Of a stretch of DNA of 64,000 bases, positions 1-7,179 are shown piece after piece. The notes beneath the pieces are model-generated. The model was not told where the DNA came from, ran no database searches, and was given only the letters and a program-made list of their open reading frames with translations. Position numbers and translations under genes: made by a program. The stretch is from RZZS01 sp964491785 (GTDB taxonomy: Bacteria; Pseudomonadota; Alphaproteobacteria; Micavibrionales; Micavibrionaceae). Each line of letters begins with the position of its first letter. The stretch's first letter is position 1. The stretch spans positions 62,001 through 126,000 of the forward strand of contig CAZBGS010000005.1 in the NCBI GenBank assembly GCA_964491785.1, read 5' to 3'.

Positions 1-86
1 GACGTCCTTTCTCGATTGTAATCCACGATCACATCATTGTCTCGCGTGACGGCTGCAGCAGCTTCAAGAGCATGGGCCTGATCTGA
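1..86 (+). CDS. radC: RadC family protein, 3' end only
   Basis: The frame from base 3 reads RPFSIVIHDHIIVSRDGC and then SSFKSMGLI before TGA at 84-86. This matches the C-terminal end of RadC/MPN(JAB)-domain proteins, where an H-D-H-(L/I)-I-(I/V) strand is followed by a glycine and S-F-(K/R)-x-x-G-L-(L/I). The H-D-H and the final SFKSMGLI are particularly like alphaproteobacterial RadC. The rest of the gene, including the catalytic JAMM motif, lies before the window. RadC's cellular role is unsettled despite its historical DNA-repair name. Confidence 0.72.
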   Translation, partial: RPFSIVIHDHIIVSRDGCSSFKSMGLI

Positions 87-102
87 AAACCACATAAAAA
101 AA

Positions 103-121
103 CCGCCGCATGAAGCGGCGG
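103..121 (-). terminator. Rho-independent terminator of the rluD/small-ORF transcript
   Basis: A perfect 7-bp stem, CCGCCGC (103-109) and GCGGCGG (115-121), encloses the loop ATGAA. Read on the minus strand the hairpin is followed by seven T residues (bases 96-102 are A on the plus strand). It sits five bases after the stop of the 54-codon ORF and ends the minus-strand transcript. On the plus strand there is no T-run, so it is not a good terminator for radC. Confidence 0.85.
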
Positions 122-125
122 ATTA

Positions 126-290
126 TCAGTTAGGTACCAGACCGGAAAACCCGAATTTGAATTGTAGCCTTGCCTTTGCTCCCTTGATGCCCTTCAGATT
201 AGCCCCAAACAAATCTGAAAAATCTCTATCTATTTTAATTTTACATAAAATTTTATCTAAATGCAAGTCAAATTTTATTTGAGTCTTCAC
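126..290 (-). CDS. Small basic protein of 54 residues, unknown function
   Basis: This frame is open for 54 codons in an AT-rich stretch, from GTG (290-288) to TGA (128-126). An AGGA Shine-Dalgarno (302-299) lies 8 bases before the GTG, and the ORF begins 16 bases after the rluD stop. A strong terminator follows the stop codon after five bases. The product starts VKTQIKFDLHLDKIL and ends GFSGLVPN; it is rich in Lys, Phe and Gly with one Cys, and shows no signal peptide or membrane segment. I do not recognise it. Position, ribosome site and terminator support a real gene; the short length is the main doubt. Confidence 0.45.
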   Translation of the reverse strand: MKTQIKFDLHLDKILCKIKIDRDFSDLFGANLKGIKGAKARLQFKFGFSGLVPN

Positions 291-306
291 ACGCTGAATC
301 CTGCAA

Positions 307-1344
307 TTAAGACTCGTCGTAGCGGATGAGATTTTTGAATATCTTTCCCGCGATAGACAAAAGATCCTCCGGCATCAAAGCTTCAAAAAACATTTCCTCG
401 CCATTTGCCGGATGGATAAAATCAATTCGCACCGCATGCAGCATCTGCCTTGGAAAGCTTAGTAACGATTCAGCAAGATCTTCCGGCATGCCCGCCTTCC
501 TGATCGCCGCCCTGACCGCAGTCGGCTGAGGTGAATAGACTGGGTCGCCGATCAGAGGGTGCCTGACAGCTTCCATATGAACTCGGATCTGATGGGTTCT
601 ACCGGTCTCCAGCCTGCACTCCACCAGCGAGAAATATTCGCCGCATCTGTCCGCCACCCGGTAATTCGTCACTGCCCTCCTGCCACCTTTGGGAACGACC
701 GCCATCCTCTGCCTGTTGACCCTGTGCCTGCCAATCGGCATATCGACGGTGCCCGCAGGCGGAGAGGGGACTCCCAGGACTACGGCCAGATATGTGCGCC
801 CCAGGCTTCTATCCTCAAGCTGGGCGGCCAGTGCGCGATGCGCCCTGTCGGTTTTAGCCGCGACCATCAGTCCGCTGGTATCCTTATCCAAACGGTGGAC
901 TATACCCGGCCTCGCCACCCCGCCAATGCCGGAAAGCTGTCCCCGGCAGTGATGCAGCAATGCATTCACTAGAGTGCCTCTCCAGTTTCCCGCCCCCGGA
1001 TGCACTACCAGACCGGCAGGCTTGTTTATCACCAGCAGGTGCTCATCTTCATAAACGATATCAAGGGGAATATCCTCAGGCTCTATCGACATATCCTCCG
1101 GAGGAGGCATTACCAGCGTTATCTGCCTTCCCGCGGCAATTTTCGCAGAAGGATCGCCAGCCAGTACCCCGTCAATTTCAACGTGCCCCCTTTCAATGAG
1201 GGTTTTCAGATAAGACCGCGATCTGCCCGCGCACAACTCCGCCAGCAACTTGTCGAGCCTGTGCCCTCCAAATTCCGCCGCGACTGTAAACTCCAGAAAC
1301 TCGCCTTCTACTTCATCTTCAAAAATGCACTTGCCGCTATTCAT
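307..1344 (-). CDS. rluD: 23S rRNA pseudouridine synthase, RluA/RluD family
   Basis: Isomerises uridine to pseudouridine in large-subunit rRNA (RluD-type target inferred). The 345-residue protein has an N-terminal S4 RNA-binding domain (about residues 28-75, HRLDKLLAEL then SRSYLKTLIERGHVEIDG) and an RluA catalytic domain with the signature HRLDKDTSG at 150-158, where Asp153 is the catalytic residue. The open frame extends to 1473, but ATG at 1344 is preferred: it precedes the conserved S4 region, and upstream codons overlap the preceding gene. The start overlaps the end of the 1337-2677 gene by 8 bases, suggesting translational coupling. Confidence 0.93.
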   Translation of the reverse strand: MNSGKCIFEDEVEGEFLEFTVAAEFGGHRLDKLLAELCAGRSRSYLKTLIERGHVEIDGVLAGDPSAKIAAGRQITLVMPPPEDMSIEPEDIPLDIVYEDEHLLVINKPAGLVVHPGAGNWRGTLVNALLHHCRGQLSGIGGVARPGIVHRLDKDTSGLMVAAKTDRAHRALAAQLEDRSLGRTYLAVVLGVPSPPAGTVDMPIGRHRVNRQRMAVVPKGGRRAVTNYRVADRCGEYFSLVECRLETGRTHQIRVHMEAVRHPLIGDPVYSPQPTAVRAAIRKAGMPEDLAESLLSFPRQMLHAVRIDFIHPANGEEMFFEALMPEDLLSIAGKIFKNLIRYDES

Positions 1345-2677
1345 TATATCTGCGCCTTGGAATGCATGGATCGCGGTAAGGATCAAGCGAGGGAGCAAAA
1401 ATAATCCAGCCGTCATCCGTACGGTAATTATATGGATTATCCTCGTTGTCGGCCTTGAAGCTCTGACGCGCATAGCCGATTATCATGCGATGTTGCTTGT
1501 TATTGAGCTTTAGCTCGCGCATCCTGACGGATTTTCCTTCCAGATAAGGTTCATCCTGTATGATTACGCCGCGGGGAGTAAGGGTAAGCAGACGCACCAT
1601 TTCCGGACGATCCTTGCCGTCATCCGAAATCGTGACAGTCTCCAGACCGGCGACAATCCTTCCATCCTTATAACCGATTACTTCCCTGCCGCTGACCTCA
1701 TAATTTCTCACCGCCACAAACCTTTCCCATTGGGCGTCACCACTCTCGGTCTCGACTCTCATGACCCATGCCGATTGCTTGTAATCGCTCTCAAGTGGCT
1801 CCACATCCCCGATCACAACGAAATCGCCATCAGTAACCGGCGCCACTGCCCGGAAGCTGGCAGACAGTCCTCTGAGATACTGCTCGCTCCATGCAAGTCG
1901 TCCTTTTTCGTCCACCGCAACGATGAAGCCGGAGCGGCGGTATGAATCCACGTCAAAACTTCCTACAGCTATATAATAAGGGATGCCGCTCTCGTCATAA
2001 ACAGTCGCTATGCCGTTAAAGCGGTTGTTTATTCCAGGCTTGTAACTTCGCTTCCAGCTGACCTTGCCTTCTTTGGATATAAGATAGATCACCCCGTGTT
2101 CCCGCCCCCTGTGTTTTTTATCGGCGGCGCGAACCGCCAGCACATAACCATCTCCCTTTGCCGGATCAGTGACGTCTTCTATGAACAGACTGTAATCCGG
2201 ATCCGATATCACCACCTGCTTTTCAAGCTCGCCCTTTTCCGAATAATACCCAAGCCATATTTCTGATCCCTGCTTCCCGCTTGAATTTCCGAAAACCAGA
2301 TACCCGCCGTCACGCGCCCGCAGTTTGTTCACGGTCACATTATCGGAAAATCCGTCATGACGGTTTTCCCAGACCATATGATTGCGGCGAGTAATATTAA
2401 TCAGCAGAGGCTTCGTTTCTCGGGGACGGCCGTTCGGAAAAGTATAACCGGCAGCCACGATATTGTTATTGGGCAGCTCTATGGCGTCCATGAACCGCTC
2501 CATATGCTTCTCGCCGTAAACGTGATCCCAGACGTTATAATTGCCTTCGTAATAGTCCCTTAAAGTAATAATAACCTCAGGCGTTATCCCGCAAGATTGC
2601 GCCAAAGCAACAGGGGATAAGCCGAACAGCGACAATGCCATAAGCCATAAAAAGATGTAAAGTCTAACCTGGTTCAT
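1337..2677 (-). CDS. Exported hypothetical protein, probable beta-propeller
   Basis: 446 residues with a clear Sec signal peptide (MNQVRLYIFLWLMAL, then hydrophobic residues to an ALA-Q cleavage region near residue 27). The mature part contains spaced repeats of the type (D/E)GGYLVFG, GDGYVLAV, GDFVVIGD and GRIVAGLE, each followed by a W or R-rich strand. This pattern is common in secreted propeller proteins that resemble PQQ or WD repeats. Two Cys (one near the mature N-terminus, one near the C-terminus) could form a disulfide. The gene lies directly upstream of rluD and overlaps it. Function is unknown; the propeller assignment is from repeat pattern only. Confidence 0.6.
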   Translation of the reverse strand: MNQVRLYIFLWLMALSLFGLSPVALAQSCGITPEVIITLRDYYEGNYNVWDHVYGEKHMERFMDAIELPNNNIVAAGYTFPNGRPRETKPLLINITRRNHMVWENRHDGFSDNVTVNKLRARDGGYLVFGNSSGKQGSEIWLGYYSEKGELEKQVVISDPDYSLFIEDVTDPAKGDGYVLAVRAADKKHRGREHGVIYLISKEGKVSWKRSYKPGINNRFNGIATVYDESGIPYYIAVGSFDVDSYRRSGFIVAVDEKGRLAWSEQYLRGLSASFRAVAPVTDGDFVVIGDVEPLESDYKQSAWVMRVETESGDAQWERFVAVRNYEVSGREVIGYKDGRIVAGLETVTISDDGKDRPEMVRLLTLTPRGVIIQDEPYLEGKSVRMRELKLNNKQHRMIIGYARQSFKADNEDNPYNYRTDDGWIIFAPSLDPYRDPCIPRRRYNE

Positions 2678-2737
2678 CTAAAAGGCCTGCCTTCATGAAG
2701 TACAAAGCAAGTGTAAGATTACCGGGATCCAAAGTCC

Positions 2738-3802
2738 ATGAATGATATCCTTCCGAACCAAAGTGGTGAATCCAGAAAAGTCCTGATCGTGAGCGACGCA
2801 TGGCACCCTCAGGTAAACGGAGTCGTTCGCACTTACGAATACATAGCCGAAGAGCTGGAGGCAATGGGCCATGACGTCAGGGTGATAGGGCCGGCCGACT
2901 TCCGTTTCTCGTTCCCCATGCCGGGATACGAGGAAATCAGTCTGGTCGTGAATCCCTACAACCGCCTGGTCAGGTTGATAGGCGAATACCGGCCTGATTA
3001 CATCCACGCCGCTACCGAAGGCCCTCTTGGCTGGGCGACGCGCAGATATTGCATTAAGAACCGCAAACCCTTCACAACTTCTTATCACACCCAGTTCCCA
3101 GACTATTTCGCCAAGCGTGTAGCGAAATCGCTACCCTTCCTCTATCGGCACTCCCACAGCTTTGCCGTGAAATACGTCCGCAAATTCCATTCCCCGGCTC
3201 ATGCCATGATGGTAGCGACCGCAAGCCTTGAAGCCGAACTCAAAAGCTGGAACTTCAAGGTTCGCATGTGTCCTTTTACCAGAGGCGTCAACACCAACAT
3301 TTTCCACCCCGGCGAGAGCACCCTGTTTCATGACCTGAAACGCCCTGTCGCTATTTACGTCGGCCGCGTTGCCATAGAAAAAAATCTGGAAGCTTTTCTG
3401 GATATGGACTGGGAAGGGACTAAAATCATCGTCGGCGATGGCCCCTCCATGAAAGATTTGCAAAAGAAATACCCTCAGGCAATATTCGCCGGAAGGCAGG
3501 TGGGCCGAGATCTTGCTGATCATTACCGCTCGGCAGATGTCTTCGTCTTTCCCTCAAGAACCGACACCTTCGGAATTGTACTAATCGAGGCTCTGGCCTG
3601 CGGCCTTCCGGTCGCCGCTTACGACGTGATTGGCCCGAAGGATATCATCACCAGACCTTTTCTCGGTGTTCTCGACGAAAACCTGTCCAGGGCAGCCCGG
3701 CGTGCGATTGAATGCGGCAGCCCGGAAGAACGCAGCCGCCACATTCAGGAAAACTATAGCTGGCGTCTCGCCGCCCGGCAATTCATGGAAGCCTTCGTCT
3801 AG
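2738..3802 (+). CDS. Glycosyltransferase family 4, GDP-mannose-dependent mannosyltransferase type
   Basis: Transfers a sugar, probably mannose, to a lipid or glycan acceptor at the cytoplasmic face. The N-terminal Rossmann half carries SDAWHPQVNGVVRT, typical of the MgtA-like/PimB-like GT4 group, and the C-terminal half has the nucleotide-sugar motif FPSRTDTFGIVLIEALACG with its E-x7-E pattern. Length (354 aa) is usual. The acceptor cannot be told from sequence. The stop TAG shares the tetranucleotide CTAG (3799-3802) with the stop of the convergent glucokinase gene. It is divergent from the exported-protein gene at 2677 across a 60-base region. Confidence 0.85.
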   Translation: MNDILPNQSGESRKVLIVSDAWHPQVNGVVRTYEYIAEELEAMGHDVRVIGPADFRFSFPMPGYEEISLVVNPYNRLVRLIGEYRPDYIHAATEGPLGWATRRYCIKNRKPFTTSYHTQFPDYFAKRVAKSLPFLYRHSHSFAVKYVRKFHSPAHAMMVATASLEAELKSWNFKVRMCPFTRGVNTNIFHPGESTLFHDLKRPVAIYVGRVAIEKNLEAFLDMDWEGTKIIVGDGPSMKDLQKKYPQAIFAGRQVGRDLADHYRSADVFVFPSRTDTFGIVLIEALACGLPVAAYDVIGPKDIITRPFLGVLDENLSRAARRAIECGSPEERSRHIQENYSWRLAARQFMEAFV

Positions 3803-4758
3803 CGCAGATTATCGCAAATCAGACTTGATTGCAGACCGACAAGCGCAGGCTGCGGATGCAGGATTACAAAGGCGGGAACACCTTCCATAGTCTCCTTGAA
3901 CCTGCCCTTGTCTTCGAACTCCTTGCGGAACGGTGATGTATAAAAATATTCGCCGAGCCTGACCACTATTCCTCCGGCGATATATACACCACGCCATGCT
4001 CCGGCGGTCATCACCAGATTTCCCGCCACCCGTCCGAGAATGGCCATCATCATATCGAGCGATTCCCGGCATAGAGCGCAGGAATTATTGATGCCGGCTG
4101 CACTGATCTCCGCCGCCTGCCGTTCGGGAAGGCCGCTACCATCGATAAGGCGCAAGGAGTTGTAAATATTCTCAAGCCCCTGTCCAGAACATACCCGCTC
4201 TGCCGATACATGGGAAAACCGGCTGTTCAGCAGCTCCATTACCTCGAACTCGCGGCGGGTACGCATGGGAACGGTCGCATGCCCCCCCTCACCCGAGACG
4301 ACATAGTGACGCCCATCCCTGAAGACAAGGCACGCAGCGCCAAGTCCGGTTCCGGGCCCGAGAACGGCAATCTGCTGTCCGGCATCCTCTTTGATTATCC
4401 CTCCATGCTGCCTGACATCATTACTTTTGAGTCTGGGGATTGAAAGAGCCACAGCCGTAAAATCATTACAAATCCTGAAATCCTCAAACCCCAGTTCCCG
4501 TCCGAGATTTTTGATCGAGAAACTCCATGGTAGATTTACTGCAAAGAAAATATCGCCGTCCACAGGCCCGGCAATGGCGAAACCCCCCCTCCTGATACCA
4601 GACTGCCCGACTTGATCGAGATAAGCTTTCGCCATTTCCGCAGGCCCGGAGTAATCCTTGCAGCGCAAAATTCTTTCTTCATAGTAACCTGTGTCATCGG
4701 CGATGGCGAACCGCGCATTCGTGCCGCCTATATCGGCTATCAATCCATAACAATCCAT
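3799..4758 (-). CDS. glk: Glucokinase
   Basis: Phosphorylates glucose to glucose-6-phosphate. The protein starts MDCYGLIADIGGTNARFAI, with the ATP-binding DxGGTN motif, followed by GPGTGLGAA and the GEGGHATVPM glucose-binding segment, as in the E. coli Glk (ROK-unrelated) family. At 319 residues it matches the usual 320. The open frame continues to 4875, but the extra 39 residues lack family similarity; ATG at 4758 has GGGGA just upstream. In this genome it can phosphorylate the glucose released by trehalose and glucan breakdown from the 39-57 kb operon. Confidence 0.93.
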   Translation of the reverse strand: MDCYGLIADIGGTNARFAIADDTGYYEERILRCKDYSGPAEMAKAYLDQVGQSGIRRGGFAIAGPVDGDIFFAVNLPWSFSIKNLGRELGFEDFRICNDFTAVALSIPRLKSNDVRQHGGIIKEDAGQQIAVLGPGTGLGAACLVFRDGRHYVVSGEGGHATVPMRTRREFEVMELLNSRFSHVSAERVCSGQGLENIYNSLRLIDGSGLPERQAAEISAAGINNSCALCRESLDMMMAILGRVAGNLVMTAGAWRGVYIAGGIVVRLGEYFYTSPFRKEFEDKGRFKETMEGVPAFVILHPQPALVGLQSSLICDNLR

Positions 4759-4924
4759 CACATCCCCGCAATATTTCTGCTTTTGTAGTATATACTTAAA
4801 AAAGACCAACAACTTTTTCTGTAAAACGACCTCGAAAGACTGTGGAGCATTCCTATATAAATTTTGCACATTCATTTCGAAATGTGTTCAATTTTAATAT
4901 TGTAAATTTGTGAGTACAAGACTT

Positions 4925-5290
4925 ATGGCCCGCATCCTATTGGCAGAAGATGATTCCTCCATGCGTCACTTTCTCAACATGGCGCTCAAAAGAGCGGGAC
5001 ATGAAGTAATATCATGCAGAAACGGTATCGAAGCCCTTGAAAAACTACAAGAAGACCGCAAGTTCGACTTGCTGCTTGCCGATATAGTAATGCCCGGAAT
5101 GGACGGTATCGAACTCTCGCAAAAAGCGGTGGTATTATGCGAGGATATCAAGGTTATGTTTATAACCGGCTTCGCCGCAGTCGCCATGGGTCGAAGAAAT
5201 CCTGACCATCACTCGAATACCAGAATCCTTTCAAAACCTTTCCACTTGAAGGAGCTGGTGCATCAGGTCGGGGACATACTTGCAGCCTGA
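4925..5290 (+). CDS. cpdR: Single-domain response regulator CpdR
   Basis: A 121-residue receiver without an output domain. It begins MARILLAEDDSSMRHFL, has the phospho-acceptor Asp in LLADIVMPGMDGIEL, the run IKVMFITGFAAVAM, and the conserved end SKPFHLKELVHQV. These are diagnostic of alphaproteobacterial CpdR, the adaptor that in its unphosphorylated form primes ClpXP for degradation of cell-cycle and second-messenger proteins. A GTG at 4910 would add MSTRL; I prefer ATG 4925 because CpdR starts at this point elsewhere, though neither start has a clear Shine-Dalgarno. Confidence 0.92.
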   Translation: MARILLAEDDSSMRHFLNMALKRAGHEVISCRNGIEALEKLQEDRKFDLLLADIVMPGMDGIELSQKAVVLCEDIKVMFITGFAAVAMGRRNPDHHSNTRILSKPFHLKELVHQVGDILAA

Positions 5291-5304
5291 TTGCCAAGCC
5301 GGGT

Positions 5305-5496
5305 CTAATGCCTTGCTATGACATAAACAGCATGTACCACGCCAGGCAGAAATCCAAGCAATGTAAGCAATATGTTCAGCCAGAAATGCCTGGTAAACCC
5401 GACTTCAAGCAAAACCCCCAGCGGCGGCAGTAAAAGCGCGAGCAGTATTTTGATCAAATCACCAAGCAAACTGTCTTTAGAGCGAGTAACAGCCAT
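5305..5496 (-). CDS. Pmp3/YqaE family small membrane protein
   Basis: 63 residues with two transmembrane segments (LIKILLALLLPPLGVLLEVG and FWLNILLTLLGFLPGVVHAV) and the family signature LPPLGV...G, LNILLTLLGFLPGVVHA. Members (UPF0057, Pmp3 in yeast, RCI2 in plants, YqaE in bacteria) are induced by cold, salt or other membrane stress and affect membrane potential. The N-terminal arm MAVTRSKDSLLGD is longer than the minimal form. Its ribosome site AAAAGGG lies at the edge of a 9-bp hairpin (5505-5527), a possible translational control. Confidence 0.93.
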   Translation of the reverse strand: MAVTRSKDSLLGDLIKILLALLLPPLGVLLEVGFTRHFWLNILLTLLGFLPGVVHAVYVIARH

Positions 5497-5504
5497 GTCG
5501 AACC

Positions 5505-5527
5505 CTTTTGAAATCCGTTTTCAAAAG
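5505..5527 (-). promoter_or_regulatory. 5' leader hairpin overlapping the Pmp3-gene ribosome site
   Basis: A perfect 9-bp inverted repeat, CTTTTGAAA (5505-5513) and TTTCAAAAG (5519-5527), encloses a 5-base loop. On the minus-strand mRNA its 3' arm ends in AAAAG, the first bases of the Shine-Dalgarno AAAAGGG, 8 bases before ATG. No T-run follows, so it is not a terminator. An AU-rich stem covering the ribosome site would fit thermosensor-like control, which is inference. Confidence 0.45.
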
Positions 5528-5575
5528 TCCAATGAATAAAATCTCTTGAAGTTCAGTTTGGCTTAACAAGATAAA

Positions 5576-6700
5576 TTATTCTTCTTCTCCGCCCCCGACG
5601 AGCAACCCCCCTGCCTTCGCCTGACGCTCGATATTAAAGGAGTTCGATATCATATTCTCCAAATTGTTCTTTCTGATTGTGGACTCGGATGACATGGTCT
5701 CGACAACAATGATATAACTGCGTCCATGAAAGTTATTGATATAAAACGATTTGACGAATTTGTAATTTATATCCGGAAAGCCTGGCGGAGGCATTATTTT
5801 GAACCAGTAGCGTTTGCCGCGGAATTCTCCTGCTGCTATTGGCCGCTGCACACCCCCGGAATTCACATGATTCCCGAAAACAAACTCGTTAAATCCCGTC
5901 TCCCTGATTAGCTCCTTGCCGAAATCATACAGGTAGGCCCTGAACAGAATGCTCTCGTTGTAAACCGGGTCAAAGAAATGCGCCGAGAGAGTCCTCAGCG
6001 TTCCGCTCTCGGCCAGTTCGGGTTCTTTTGAAAGATAGGGATGCGCCACTTTCGGAAGAAGGAAAGTAAAATAGCCGTTGGTGTCTATAGGATACTCCAT
6101 CCAGTCCTGTTCGATAGTTCCCGGCTCGTCGTGTTCCCCCTTGAAAAAACTAAGCTGGCCAAAGAACTGGGCCGTCGAGGCGGTTCCAACATAATCGACC
6201 GGCGCAATAACCATCTGCTGGATTTTGGTAAGATTGTTGATATAAAACCTTGCTCTGATCCCGATCTTTTCTCCGTCTTTCTCAGGCAATTCAACCCATA
6301 GCTCCTTACCGGCAATGCCACGATGATCGATATCGAAACTATCTGTAACCTTACCTCCAAGTTTCTCATAATGCGCTTTATAACGCATTGCGGTATCGTC
6401 CAGATGTATTCTGATTTTTTCCGGTACGCGGATCGGCAACCCGTAACTCTGGTCTAGATGAATCAGATAGTGTTTCTCTTTGTCAGTCATCGGGATCTTT
6501 TCGGCAAGCCGCATTTCCTCATGGTGCAGAACCAGTGATGGAGATACGCGCATTTTCGTATGAATCATTTCCGGCTTCGATGGAAACTGAACAACGAACA
6601 TTCCGGATTTACCACGAAAGCTCTCCCATACCTCGGCCCTGGCCAGGGCAACGAAAGAAATCAGCGCTATCAAGATTAAAGGAACAAAAGTTTTCTTCAT
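5576..6700 (-). CDS. Exported hypothetical protein
   Basis: 374 residues with a Sec signal peptide (MKKTFVPLILIALISFVALA, cleavage after ARA). The mature protein begins EVWESFRGKSGMFVVQFPSKP, a start seen in periplasmic proteins where a short repeated unit (about W-x-x-F-x-x-x-x-G-x-F-x-(V/F)-x-(F/L)-P) precedes the body; a second such unit is QDWMEYPIDTNGYFTFLLP near residue 200. This suggests two homologous halves. A glycine- and glutamate-rich tail (GGLLVGGGEEE) ends it. No function can be assigned. The gene stands alone between the Pmp3 gene and the rpsU terminator. Confidence 0.6.
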   Translation of the reverse strand: MKKTFVPLILIALISFVALARAEVWESFRGKSGMFVVQFPSKPEMIHTKMRVSPSLVLHHEEMRLAEKIPMTDKEKHYLIHLDQSYGLPIRVPEKIRIHLDDTAMRYKAHYEKLGGKVTDSFDIDHRGIAGKELWVELPEKDGEKIGIRARFYINNLTKIQQMVIAPVDYVGTASTAQFFGQLSFFKGEHDEPGTIEQDWMEYPIDTNGYFTFLLPKVAHPYLSKEPELAESGTLRTLSAHFFDPVYNESILFRAYLYDFGKELIRETGFNEFVFGNHVNSGGVQRPIAAGEFRGKRYWFKIMPPPGFPDINYKFVKSFYINNFHGRSYIIVVETMSSESTIRKNNLENMISNSFNIERQAKAGGLLVGGGEEE

Positions 6701-6811
6701 TTAGTCACGAGGGCCATAAGCAATTAAGAAGAAGTTATATTCCTGATTAGTATATATTTCATATTAGAACAATACAAAGCCGCTTTAAAATTTTTGAATA
6801 ATAATAAAACA

Positions 6812-6836
6812 AAACCCCGGTGCTAGTCCGGGGTTT
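6812..6836 (-). terminator. Rho-independent terminator of rpsU
   Basis: A 9-bp stem AAACCCCGG (6812-6820) / CCGGGGTTT (6828-6836) with a 7-base loop is followed, on the minus strand, by a T-rich stretch (TTTTGTTTTATTATTATT). It lies 32 bases after the rpsU stop. Confidence 0.88.
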
Positions 6837-6868
6837 GAATAAAAGAGGTAATTAAATGCCTGAAAGCT

Positions 6869-7072
6869 CTAGCCTTCACGATCACGACGCTTGCGTTCAA
6901 GCTTGCGCCAACGGCGTATGGACTCGGTCTTTTCGCGAGCCTTGCGTTCTGACGGTTTCTCAAAATTGCGGCGAAGCTTCATTTCGCGGAAAATCCCTTC
7001 GCGCTGCATTTTTTTCTTCAGGGCCTTGAGCGCCTGATCTACGTTATTGTCCCGTACGGTTACGCTAACCAA
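6869..7072 (-). CDS. rpsU: 30S ribosomal protein S21
   Basis: Small-subunit protein needed for initiation on natural mRNAs. The 67-residue product starts MVSVTVRDNNVDQALKALKK and continues with MQREGIFREMKLRRNFEKPS, the S21 signature, then a basic Arg/Lys helix. The start is TTG (7072-7070), fixed because the family's Met-Val start falls exactly there, with GAGG about 9 bases upstream. It is monocistronic, with its own terminator at 6812-6836, and divergent from the ggt-like gene. Confidence 0.97.
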   Translation of the reverse strand: MVSVTVRDNNVDQALKALKKKMQREGIFREMKLRRNFEKPSERKAREKTESIRRWRKLERKRRDREG

Positions 7073-7179
7073 TTAAAATCACCTCATTTCTGATCTATAT
7101 TGCTTATCATCCCGTTAAACAGTATGAAAAGCTCCCAGCTTGGTAGCATTCGCTTGCAAATAATGCAAAGGAAAAATGG

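Noticed and set aside
1345..1473. N-terminal extension of the pseudouridine synthase
   Set aside because: Overlaps the upstream gene and precedes the S4 domain without family similarity.
4759..4875. 39-residue N-terminal extension of glucokinase
   Set aside because: No similarity to the family, low-complexity AT-rich codons, and a good ribosome site lies before the internal ATG at 4758.
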